Source of the DNA: Siphonodentalium dalli
Taxonomy: Eukaryota; Mollusca; Scaphopoda; Gadilida; Siphonodentaliidae
Reading direction: 5' to 3'
Assembly: GCA_032622095.1 (NCBI GenBank)
Contig: CP136066.1
Coordinates: forward strand, 110,631,319 to 110,695,318
Length of the DNA: 64,000 nt
Under the pieces are notes generated by a model, which was not told where the DNA came from, ran no database searches, and saw only the letters and a list, made by a program, of their open reading frames with translations. The translations under genes were made by a program, and so were the position numbers. This document shows positions 1-13,000 of this stretch, one piece after another. How positions within the stretch are numbered: the stretch's first letter is position 1; each line of letters opens with the position of its first letter.

Positions 1-2
1 TT

Positions 3-1001
3 GGAGGATTTGGCAGCAGTATAAGCCTGGCTATGTCCAAAATACTGACCAGTAAAAAGCTTGTGCAAATAGCTTACGCGTCTACCAGCGCTGCTTTGAG
101 TGATAGGCAGCAACATCCTTATTTCATGCGTGTGTGTACCCCCGACGACAAGCAAGCAGAAGTAATGATTCAGATTATTCGCGCAATTGGTGCGGAATCC
201 ATCCAAATTTTGTACCACGATGAGGCGTATGGTCAAGGGGGATATCAGTCTATACTGAAAGCTATCGATGCTATGGGACTCGGGATATGTGTAGCGCAGA
301 GTATCCCCATCACCGAAGGATCAAACTTCGACGAAGTGATTGAAAAGCTGAGGACCTATGAACAGGCTAAAGTCATTATAATGTTTCTGCGCGCGAGCTT
401 TATGACTACCGCTCTCGGACAACTCAACGACGCGATCATGCCAGGCGAGTTCATGTTCCTTGGGTCTGAAGGTTGGGCGAAGAGGGATGAGAACATTAGA
501 AATAGACAAAATATTCAAGGAGCAATATCCATTAGTTTAGAACTTGCCTACGATTCACAATTCGACCTTTACCTCGGGGATTTGAAGGCCAATTTTGTTA
601 ACGGAAATCCTTGGAGGCAAACTATGATGGAATATATGCTTGACTGCTATTTTCCACAAAGTTTTGACAAAACAAAAGACAAGGCATGTACTGAAACCTA
701 CTCATTATCACGTGTTTCGAATTATAAGCAGGATATGTGGGCCCCATTTATAACACGAGCACTCCAGTCCTTGCTGCTCGGTGTGGATGAGTCTATAAAG
801 AAGCACTGTCCGTCGGGTGATTTCTGTCCACTATTGAGGGAAAATCCCGATAAAATTGTTGGTGAGATAAAGAACGTGACATTCGATTTGTTCGCAACGG
901 GGGAATCGTTAAGGATGTTTGATGATAATGGTGATGGCAACGTGGGATATAAAATCTACAATGTCCAGCGGGGTGAAGGCGGCAAAATGGTGTACGTCCC
1001 G
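3..1001 (+). CDS. Receptor exon: Venus flytrap (ANF_receptor) ligand-binding domain
   Basis: Codons run in frame from position 3. Class C motifs are visible in order: GSS (12-20), YASTS followed by LSD (75-107), TPDD (138-149), an AYG in the inter-lobe segment (225-233), SEGW then KRDE (465-491), NPW (606-614), and near the end FDDNGDGN with the pattern seen before the C-terminal strand of mGluRs. In mGluR1 the Ser, Thr, Asp and Tyr of the equivalent positions bind the amino-acid backbone of glutamate; all four are kept here, while the Asp of SDGW is Glu. The exon ends in YVP at a strong GTGAGT donor (1002). Open reading continues past the donor to a stop at 1143, but loses all similarity there. 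Cys residues are few, as expected for this domain. Confidence 0.85.
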
Positions 1002-4000
1002 GTGAGTATATCAGTTTTAAGGCATACAAATGATATGCCTACACATGTGTGTGTATATTATGATACATACCAGACATTTATTTGGCTGCCACTATCTACA
1101 AAACAGTTACATGCGTTCATATACCTTCCAATTCTGCAAACATAGAAGTTTCTCTGCATGCTTCAAGTGAATTCAAAGTAGTTCTTTGGCCAGGTGCTAC
1201 TGTTATAAATTGTTTGATAATTTAATTTTATGTAGCATGTTGTGAGATATATTTCTGTATGTTTTCACTTGTAAGCTATGGCCATTTTTCTGGTTCTGTC
1301 AGAAAAAAAATGGAATGCAATTTCACATTGTTGTTTCCGCCAACTAATTAGTTGGAACGCTTCTAATACAAAATTGAAGCATGTCAAATTTTTTTACCGC
1401 GAGAAAATTTCAGTAAAATGCATGAACCCCGAAGGGTTTGCTGAAATTTTCTTCTCGCTGTCAAAATCGTGACCATGTAGGTTGAAACTGCCGTTCGCGT
1501 GTTATATAATAATTAATTGTAAGATTTGTTATCATTTACTAGTAGATTGCTTTAAATAGGCCGGATAAGGTACGATCGTGTTTAGCTTTGGGGAAATGCG
1601 AAATTAGCCCAAACGGTGGATTCTCTCAGTTCATCTGTAATCTAATTTTAAATAATGAAAGTGGTTCAAGCGTACAAGGTCAAACCATTCTGCTTTGCAC
1701 AATGCCATGGCGAGATGAACATATTGACAAATTTGATTTCCTTTTATGTGTAACGACATTATTCAATTAACAAGTTGAACACGTGGTAAGAATAAACATT
1801 AGTTACATTTGGTGACAATAATACTGAACTTCGTGAATTTGTCTTTGGAAAAAGAATTAAAATAACATGATTGCAATCATTCTTGTGGTCAGCTGGTTGG
1901 TGAACAACTCACATAGCTGATTGGTGCAATCGTCATTCTCGTCGAATCGAAAGTAGCGATAATCTTTACAACGAAACTGAGAAACGATATGACCCTTATA
2001 CCTTTCATGACGGGAGCTTCCTGAATTTTTTAGAAAACCCTGTGCCAGGGCATTCTCTTATATATGCGAGTCGGTCGCCTCTCATATATAAGAGAATGCA
2101 TTGACAATTTGGCCTAACAAATTTTATATTACTTTTTATCAATTTAAAAAATGTAAGAATTTTTTTTTTTAAATGATAAAAATTGTTGAAGAATGTAAGA
2201 GATAAATAATAAAAATTGATAAAGAATGTAAGAACAAATTATAACAATGTCAAAATTGTTAATATATTGATTGATTGATTGATTGGGGTTTTGTGTCGCT
2301 TTAGCCACTAAGGCCATATCACGACATTGCCAGTTTTAATGGTGGAGGAAATCCGCACACTTACGGCTAATCTAACAGTGATTTCAATGGCTGATAAACT
2401 CGTCGACCATGTGCGGCAAACCACCGGCCATCGGCAAGTAACTGACAACTTTCCCAGATAACGATTTCGAGTTACAAAGTCCACGATGGAAACATGTGGA
2501 TTTGAACCCTTATCGCCAGCGCTGGAAGGCGAAACGGCTTGGAGTTGTACCCCTAACCGATTGAGCCACCGAGGCCCCCCTCAAAATTGTTAAAGAATGT
2601 AAGAAAAAACATTATAAAAATGATAAATTTTTTAAAGAAAATAAGAAAAAATGATCTATTTTTTATAGAGTGTAAGAAAAATTATAAAAAAAATGTTAGA
2701 GAATGTAAGAAAAAATGCAAAAAAATATATAAAATTTGAAAATCTGAAAATTTCGAGTATTGATTTATACTTAAGTGCATTTTGTCAGTTTATAAATTAT
2801 AGTGAGTTACATGTACTAGCGAATTGTTGTTCTGCATGCATGTGTTCTGCATGCATGTGTCTTTCAGATCGGACAATGGGCTGTATCCGACAAATATTTT
2901 AACATGCGTGAGGAGTTGTTAGTGTATCCAGGAGGAGGACCGAAGCCTTTTGTTTCAAAATGTCAAGACAAAAGTGCGACGTTCGAATCAGAAAAGTGAG
3001 TACAAAGTTACTTCGCACTGAATTTGAGTCACATGTTTTCTGCCTTGTCGTGATCAGTTTAATTACGCGCGCCGCGTGTTACTGTCCTAGAGATTCTAGA
3101 TAGCTGTGGGCGCTGACATTAACATGGGTGTTTTATTTATAGAATGGGAAATTTTTGATTGATTAAAAGTCGAACTGCGAGCCGGAGGCCGAGTCCGGTA
3201 AAAGGTGTATTTGGGAATTACAATTTCGTTTATTGTCCTTCACATTAATATGTCAATAATGTTGATTTTTTGTCTGTGACAAGCTATGCCAATTACAAAT
3301 AAAAGAAATGAAAAAGATAATTTGTAAGTTTTATATTTCAACTTTTATAGACATTTTTCGTTCTGCAGCCCACTGGGGATTGTGATCGGAGACGGCGGAG
3401 TCGGCCGCCGGTTCGTTAATTAGGTGCTGGTTGTTATTGTTATTTTAACGGAATTCTGAGTTGGTCATTCTGGAAACCAATATATTTTATATTCTGTATT
3501 TACAATCATGGGTATATAGTATATTATCTTGAGCGCGTTACCATTTCTGATTATGGTTTTCTTGTTTGCTATGCGTATCGTATCGTCGTTTAGCAGTCAA
3601 TCATATTGAAGCCGCGAATGTGTCTGTTTTATTGGTGGAGATAACACTGCATATAAAGGACTAATTTCCACTGCACGTAGAACACACCGAGCTCCGATAG
3701 CACATGGCAACATTTCTCACATATTGCTAATATCATATCTCAGCGAATCAGTACGCGAGAAATTTAGGCCAGAAATAATAATTTACGATAGTACCCCATT
3801 AGGATTCATACTGTATAGGATGGTATATATATGTTTATTCGCTCATCCAACTTACATGATACAGAACATATTACAATAACAATTCCTATCCCCTGTCACG
3901 TGCGGATAACAATTTATGTTAAATGGTAAAGCATATTTACTTAAAATGTACGTTAATTTTTAGACCATTCGTTGCATGTACTCCATAAAGTTTGCATGTG

Positions 4001-7000
4001 TGTGTTATCAGGACGTGACAGGGGATTTGACCAAAAAAACATAAGGAGTGTATCGGTTATGGCAGGTTTATCAGGCTGCCTCCTGACATGTGGTTGCTAC
4101 CTGTTCCTCTTTCAACCTGGAGAACAGGTAGCCGTTGGTAAGATACATCTGATCATCCTACAGGGTTTTTTCGGATGGTCTAGAATTTGTTACAAGCATT
4201 TTCAATTTTCTCAAGCTATATTCGGTTCTAGAAAATACTGGGAATAATAATTCTCTTGACTGGTTAAGACACTGGCAATCTATTAAATAGTATAGTTCAT
4301 CTCCAATCTCATTTTTGTCCCATCCTGAGTATAAACGTTTATTTTTAGCGATATTATTCCAACTACCGGATTCAATGGGTAAATTGTGGTTTCGTGTTCT
4401 AAATCTTGCGAGCGTGTATATATCTTTCTGACTTTCTGCGTACAGGTAATTTTCGAAAATGAATTCATCGTTTATTATGAAATAAAATTGACCTTTACGT
4501 GATAAACAGATATCAATATACAACCCTTGAATAAACTGGTCCCTCAATATTTGTGCAACTTATACATGTATTCCGTCCCTGTTCAAATTTAGATTCTTAT
4601 CATTCCAAACATATGACATACCACAATAGTCCAGAATACCTTTAACAGTTGATAACCAGGGCGGCAGAAAAGTAGCGTCTTGAAATTTACTGTATAAGAG
4701 TGAATATAATGAGTTAGATGGTTTCATAATATTGTGAGATATGATTACATAATTTGATATGTTTTGATTTAAAGATAATTCCAATGGGGCACCGCGCGAT
4801 TTCACCGTACACCATAAATGATGGTGTTGAAGATTTTAGGCATAGCATCATTTTGCAAATTTTCAGATGTACTCTCTCTATCACGCTGATGTCACTTAAT
4901 CCCATAGTTCACATCCATAGGTTAATATTGGTAGTATCATTTTATGAACATTTGATAGATAAGTTATTTCTTCTGCTCATCTTGATAAGCTCATACATAG
5001 CTGTAAGAGCTTTATTTGAAGCATATTTTTTCATCGCTTTAAGTGACGTGTACTGTTCTCCCGAAAAGGACTCCGAGATAATTGAATGTATCAACGTAGT
5101 CTAAGGCAACACCTCGGTAGCGTATCGTTGGATAATTCTTCGGTTTACTTTTTGCGAAACATACAAGTTTGGTTTTTGAGATGTTTACTTTCAGTTTCCA
5201 AATGTCACAATAATCGGAAAATAAATCAAGTGAATACTGTAAATCGTGTGGTGATTCTGACAACAAAAATGTGTCGTCGGCATAAAGGATTGGAAATAAT
5301 TAAAAAAAAATTCCGAGTTGCTCAAGATCCTAAGATGCATTAGTAAGACCCTCCACATCTGCGTCAGAGAGAAAACATTCGAGATCGTTAACATACAGCG
5401 AGAATAAAAACGGCGAGAGGTTCACCCCTTGTCTCACTCCGACATTTTACAGAAAAGTTCCGGACACCTGGCCGTTTAAAACCACTTTGGATTTAATCCC
5501 GCGGTATATTTTAGTAATAATATTTAGCATCTTGCCATTAATTCCAGATATTTCCATTTTATACTATAGACCTTCCCTCCACACAGAATCGAAAGCTTTT
5601 TCCAGGCCAACAAAAGCGCAATATAATCGTTTTTTGTAGTGTAATCGTGCTAAATCAATCAAGGAATTGAGGAAAAATAGATTGTCGGTTGTGGAATATC
5701 CTGTTCTGAATCCACTCTGAAATTTTGAGATCAAATTTCCTGACTGAGAAAAAGAATTAAGCCTGAGATTAAGAACAGAGGTAAATAGCTTCCCAAAACA
5801 ACTCAGAATAGTTATGCCACGATAATTCCCCGGCTCATGTTTTGACCCTTTTTTCTTGTATATCGGGATTATTTTACCCACCAACCAACTATCAGGCACA
5901 AAACCAGAATCAAATATTAGATTAAACAGTTTTACATAGATTGGCATCATAATATCCACTGAACTTTTAAAATATTCATTTCTGATAAGATCATCGGAAG
6001 TGGCTTTATTATTTTTCAGGTTAGCTATACAGTTTCTTATTTCATATTCGGTAATTTTTGTATTTAATTCATATTCAACATCAATATTGATTCCCGGTAC
6101 TGAGAGCGGAATGTCAGTATTGTTACCACGATTTAATTCTTGAAAATGACTATAAAGAGCATCGAGAGATATATCCAGAATTGACTGGAATCATTATGAC
6201 TCAAAATAATAATAATCGCTTTGCCTTCCTATATACTCGCCTCTATTCTTGTTCTATTTATAATAACAGACTCATTTCGCGCAATCGGATTGCCGCCTGA
6301 AGACACGGCCAATCTGAAACTATACATTGTACGTTACTTGTTGAAATATCGGTATATTTATCATTCGACTTATGGTGAATTGCAATGATGTTACAAATTT
6401 CCGATTGATATCCAATGTATTTAATATTTTAGTTGCCTAGCGGACATTCATAAATGTTAAATGCCAGTGAACGTTTTATTTATAACTTCCTTTTCCGTTT
6501 CAATGAAGATAAACAAGTTAACTTCTGAATTTTCGCAAAAATGTCTTTACTAATGACGTTTTATAGAAATAAATGCATTTAGTACGAAGAGATGCTGTTA
6601 GGTGTAACTAATAACATAATTATGCTCCCCTGCCATAGTCAAAAGATTGTCGTAAATTGTAAGCTCTGAGACCGATTTCAAAAATTCACGGTAAATAAAA
6701 ATTACAAAATCAGACACATAAATTGTGTGAGAATTGACACCAATGTTCGATATAATATAATAACCACTGTGCAGGAACTGTTACATCGGAAATCGTTCTA
6801 TCGCCGGTTTGTGATGATTCTTGACTGATTTGTGACGGTTCCTGATGATCGAAATTATACATTTTCACGACTTGTTGACAGTTAAAACGCAATTTTGAGG
6901 CATCTAGGTAATAATTCGATTAGTTATTTTCAATCCCATCACAATCTGTGGCACCAATGATCGTGTTAATAACGAAACTTTCATTGTGCGAATCATAACA

Positions 7001-10000
7001 ACGACAAAAACCGCGAATTTTGATAATTGTTTGGCTTCTCTCCTGATCGAATCGGTTCTCTCCACATTTAATCGTTCTATACGGGTAAAACTATGGCTAA
7101 TATTTGCCATGGTACATGGTTCAAACTGCCAATATTGTGAAAGTGTACAAAGATAAACACAACAAACTATGCATTGAGTTGAAATTTGCACCACTTGTCA
7201 TTAATTTCGATGCCTTTCAATGCTTATCCAATAAGCTGTGTTACTCCTATCATAATGCACAAAGTCGCCAGCTAGTTTGAAAAATAACGCGTTTTGCAGG
7301 CCCAGCATTTCCATGAGTCAAAAGCCGGTTGACAATAGTGAAATTTCATAGCGCTGGACTTCGGAAAGCGTGAGCGTAGACGGGATATATAGAGTTATCT
7401 GTCTTGTATTTGATCTATTATATATTTTGGAACTTCTGTATGTATGTATGTATGTATGTATGTATTTGTGTTATAGACTCGAAAAACTGCTCGACCGATC
7501 CGACTTAAATTTGGTGTGTAGGCCTACTTTGATCCGGGGAACAATATGGGCGGGTCCAATTTCACGTGCGACCGTGTCCTTGACCTTGACCTCGCTCAAA
7601 TACGCTCATATAAGCATGTTTCTGGACCTCGACCGATCCCACTCAAATTTGGTAGCTGGTTCTACTTTGATCACGGGAACAATATAGGCCTGTCCAATTT
7701 CACTTGCGATCGTGTCCTTGACCTTGACCTCGCTCATATACGCTCATATAGGCATGTTTCTGGACCTCGACCGATCCGACTCAAATTTGGTATAATTTAG
7801 GCCTACTTTGATCCCGGGAACAATATGGGTGGGTCCTATTTCACGTGCGACCATGTCCTTGACCATATTTGCTCATATAGGCATGTTTCCGGGCCGATCG
7901 AACAATAGTTTGTCCAGGCGGAGACGATCACAAATAAATCCCTAAATAGCCCTGACGAAGAGGGGGGCACATCGGCTAGTGTTGTCTATTTTCGTAGACG
8001 TATTTTACTCAACAAAAAGCCAAAAATAACACGTTAAAAGTTCGTTGACACACATACAATGTTCTGATTACGCAGTTTGTGAAGTTTATGTCGGGCATCC
8101 GCTTGCTGGATGCTGATTATCTAGGTTAAATTCAAGAATTCTAGAATATGCAGCTATTAAAGCATATACAAGCACGATAACCTTTCATTCAATCATATTT
8201 TAGATTCACTAGGGATCTCTGAATTTTTAATAGAAGATATAAAAAAGCAAAGAATCGTACAGTTACAAATATTATTATATGGATGTTAAACCTTTGGTTA
8301 CTAAATGCGCTGTAATGAGAATTGACTTGAATCCTATTGATTAATGTGTAGGAATGCTTAGCTATTAAGTTCAACAAGCAGTAACATATAAAAAAGAGAA
8401 AAGAATCATGCAGTTACAAATATTATTATATGGATGTTAATCCTTTGGTGACTAAATGTGCTGTAATGAGCAGCGACTTGAATCCTATTGATTCATTTGT
8501 AGGAATGCTCAGCTATTAAATTCAACATGCAGTAACATATTGTTTGATTTATTAGCTAAACATTCATACAAATTAATCATTAGAAATCGGTGTTATGGGT
8601 GTCTGAACCTGGCTATTATGAGGCACATTATTATTCCTCGCTGATGACGTGTCAAGTGAGCAGGGACGTGGGCTGGGGGGTCTCCAATGTTGGGGCGTCC
8701 ACCTTGGAATTTCCAACCGCATCATCCCCTTGAAACAGACCAAACTCATGCACAAGGCCTGGGCTTCGGTTTTTCCCAACTGCATGACACTTATAGCTCT
8801 AGATTGTATGCCATTCTGAAGTGAATTGATTAGTAGCCTTTGATTGGCCACCATGCAAACCGGGGGAGAAACTCAGGATACATGGGCCCAGTGAGAAAAT
8901 GTGGATATCTGAACCTAAAAATTGCAAAAATCATCTAGACTGGCTTCAAGATTCCCAAGTTTTGGAAGTTTCCAACCTGGCGCCCCCACCCCCACAAGAT
9001 TGGAAATGTTCCCAACAGATGGAGAGAGAGATGATTTATTTTGCAAAAGAGCATACATTATTTAATACAAAGCATATTAATTAAATGGAATTAGATTATT
9101 TGTCTATTAACCAGTTTCTTGCCAATTTCCGGGGGGGGGGGGGGGTAAATGTGATATAGAAAACTAGATCACACTGCTCCCTACTTCCTGTCCACCCATC
9201 ATGAGTTTTGGATCAACTCTAAAGAAGAGGTGTCCATTTGTATATGTCAAATATGGTTGATTACATGTTTAAAGTATAGAAAAGTATGCAAATGTTGGTC
9301 TAAAAACGACAAATTCCCCACTATTAAATTGTTGTCATATCAAACTAAGAGAACAATTTTAATATTGTTGGTGTTAAATTTCAAACCAATCTATTGTAAG
9401 ATAAGAAATTTGTAACTGTTGAACATTTTGACCAAAGTTTGGTATAGACACAAATTAAGCACCCCCCCCCCCCCCCAAGTCTCACACCACCCCAATCACG
9501 TCATAACCTATCGATGATTCAGTTGAACGTGATTTCATATTAAGTTATATTCATGTCTGGGCGACAAACATGTGTAAATGACCCTCAGGCCGACTTCAGA
9601 GGAGGAAATATGATGGCGCTGGCATTGAAATATTGTCACACCTGGATCTTTCATTAATGCCCAGATTAAGTAAATGAATATAACATATCATATTACCATT
9701 GGTCATTTCTATGGGCGGGCATGATTATGATACTATATATACTCATCGGGACTTTCAATATTTGATTTCTGCCTATTAATGTCACTTAATCTCCCGTATT
9801 AGGTATTTATTGTGTTATTTCTTAATATACCTGTTCTATTATGCAAATTGCATAGGCTACAGTTATTATCTGGTTTAAATGTCAGATACACAAGACGATT
9901 TTCGGACCAAAGTGCAGAAATCGTTCGAATAAATCTCATGTACAGAACCGTCACAGCCGTGATTGGTTTGAAATAGAACCGTAACACGCACCCGTGTTGA

Positions 10001-13000
10001 TTACGAGGCCACAGCTCCCAATTATCAACCCCTATCGGGATACTTTCTCAGCTATTTTACAGAAGAATAACACGGGTATACTTTATAGTCAGTGTTTGTC
10101 TTCAGAATGCGTTTCATATTTTATACGCCACGAAAAACAAAGAAATTGCGTCCACGTGGCTTGATTTTCAGTGATAACATGTTGATATTTACGCGTTAAC
10201 TCGCTAAAACCGAGTTAATTGTGGTCTAGAGTTCAGGTTTCGATAACACGGCACTTCTGCAGCCTCTGTTCATTCAGGAAAGTATAATATATTCAAGATA
10301 TCTATAATTATGCGTGATTTTGTCACAAAAATGATTATTTTCAATCATCAGGAACCGTAACAAATCAGGCAAGAACCATCACAATACCGGCGATAGAACG
10401 ACTTCCGATGTAACAGTTGTCGATGATTAAGCCAAAATCGTGGTCCTCGGGGGGAGGAATAGTCACCACTATTTTGGCATAGTAAACTCTTTGACTGTTT
10501 TGATTTTGTGTACCTTCATTGTGCAATCAACTCCTCCCACGTGTCCAAATGTAGTGAATTGAAACTTTAGGGTGGATACACACATGCATGTAATCTCTGT
10601 AAATGTCGTGTATTTGTCATTTTACATGGATCATACAGACCATGTAATATGTGTCCGCTGACAACCCAATCATTGTGGCTATGTTTGACCACAGTGAACC
10701 AAGCTCTGAACTTGCAGAGAGTCGTTGTCTGAACGAAGTCGTCAGGCCGCTTAAAATAATTGTTCGCGCGATAACCCAAATGTTGGACTTTCTGTTTAAA
10801 TCATTGTCAGTCTTCTCTTGATTTTTATACAAGTGATGGCCCCAGGATTTCCACAACGCAAGGGATATGATCCCCAACGTTGGGGGTATATTATCCCGGA
10901 AGCTACCGGACTGACCACTGCATATTTCCTCGACGGGTGGGGTGGGGGCATACATCACCTGAGTCCTGACAATCCCCCCATCCACGAAGCCACTCCTGGC
11001 TTATAAATATTGTAGTTGACAGTCATTTCTGTCGTGTCTGTTTGCTACGAGTGATTAAAGGTACTCAATCCGATCAGATGCTCCTAAATTACTATTTCGT
11101 TGGCTTCGGTGGTAAAACATATTTGATTCGAGTCGAGGAACCCACCCATCAAAGCTCAGACAATAATAACCACTTGATTTTCGAGTTATCCATCTTACAA
11201 CCACAATTTGTCCGTTTGAGCACGTGGTCCTGGATAAGATCTGGTCCAGAAACAATAGAAACAGCAAACTTCAAACATCGATATCTAATCATTCTGAGCT
11301 TTGATGGGTGGGTTCCTCGACTCGAATCAAATATTTGTTACCCCCGAAGCCAAAGAAATAGTAATTTAGGAGCGTCTGATCGGATTGACTACCTTTAATA
11401 TAATATTCAGCAATTTACGATATTCATCTAATTATGAACATAGCATTAAATTTGAGAGTACAGAAGGTGGTTTGCTGTGTGTCTTCATTCGGGTGAAAGG
11501 GTTGTCTAGCTCTATACGTCACCTTTCCTCTCTTGTGTTATAAATGTATACGCAAAATTTACAACTATGGAATATTTAAGTTAAACATATTGTGCATTCA
11601 TGCCCAGATAATCCGGACTGATACATTCAACTAAATCCTTAGTTATTCGAAGCTTTCGATAACCAGCCCACTCCCCCAATCATGGATTATGGTCCAAAAT
11701 GTTATAATTCAAGCGTGTACAAGCTAAAATTGTGACATTTAGGAACTTGGTCAACCTTTGGTTTGAGAAACATATACTGTTATGTAAATTATGGGTGAAA
11801 ATGGGGGGGGGGTCACTCTTTTTATTTTCAACGCTGTACCTGCATTAATTTTTTTGCGCTCCAATGGATATTTGCATGGAAATCCCAATTGAATGTTATC
11901 ATATGAGCTCGCTCTTAAACTATCCTAGGCATCTCAACGAATCGGTATTGTCTGTCTTAATTTTACAATGCCTGTTATTCAAGGCATTAGAGCACCATAT
12001 CGGATTGTTAATGGACATTAAACACTCGTGTATCGCATGCAATCGCCCTAAAAGCTAGAGCTTCAATTTCTGCACATTTTATTTTTATTTTGGATGACCC
12101 TGAAATGACGATAAACAAATCAAGTATAAAATCGACGGACTCAAATCCACTTTTCGAAAAGAATTAAAACTCGTGAAAAACAGCAACAGATATCAGACAG
12201 GATTCATTCATTTCGGCTGCCATGAAAGAATTTATGACTGGCCTGAAATTTCTTGATAGCAGTTAGTTTGATAATGGCTTATAACTGCTCACTTGTCTCG
12301 CCTGATGAAATTGTCCGATCGCGCGCAGACGACTAATGCTATCAATGATTATTACCTGTATATTACCTGTTATCTGTATATTATTACCACTTTATAGGGC
12401 GTTCTCTAGGCCATTGATAATGTTTTTCGGGGCGTTCCAAATAGCGTATTGTTACCAGAACAGCGGGCCGCGGGCCGATAATGAGAAGCCTAGTTCAATA
12501 TCGGCCCGCCGCCCGGAAACAATAGGTTACAGTGAAGTAATTCGATTGGTAGCGCCCTCCGACGGATTTTGGACCAAGATGCAGGAGAGAATTAAAAAAA
12601 TTCTGGGTTCTGGTTGGTTAATAGTAGTTTCGATATTTAAACATATAAAATACATGCAATCACTCCTCTTGAAATTTCAGACTCCAAACAAAACATTGGC
12701 ACATTGTAAAGCACGTGGTTCCTAGATTTTATTTTGTTGGTGTGAGGTAAAAAATGTCAATATTGTTTTCATGCAAGTCTGACTCTCGATTATAAATCCC
12801 AAATTTAAAGGTACATTCCATGCTCGACGATATGATTTTTTTCATGCAGAAACTTTGCGCAGATGCCAATTCCGGTGACCGTCTACTCATTTATCACAAT
12901 TTTTGGATAGTCAGGGCTGCAGGCCATTATATGTTAACACTGAGGCCTATGGGAAATAATTACTTCACTGTAACCTATAGATCTCGTTTATTATCGCGAG

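Noticed and set aside
33-1145. A complete 370-codon gene starting at ATG 33 and ending at 1143-1145
   Set aside because: The frame is open upstream to position 3 with class C similarity (GSS), so the ATG is internal. Similarity stops exactly at a GTGAGT donor at 1002, so the last 47 codons are intron.
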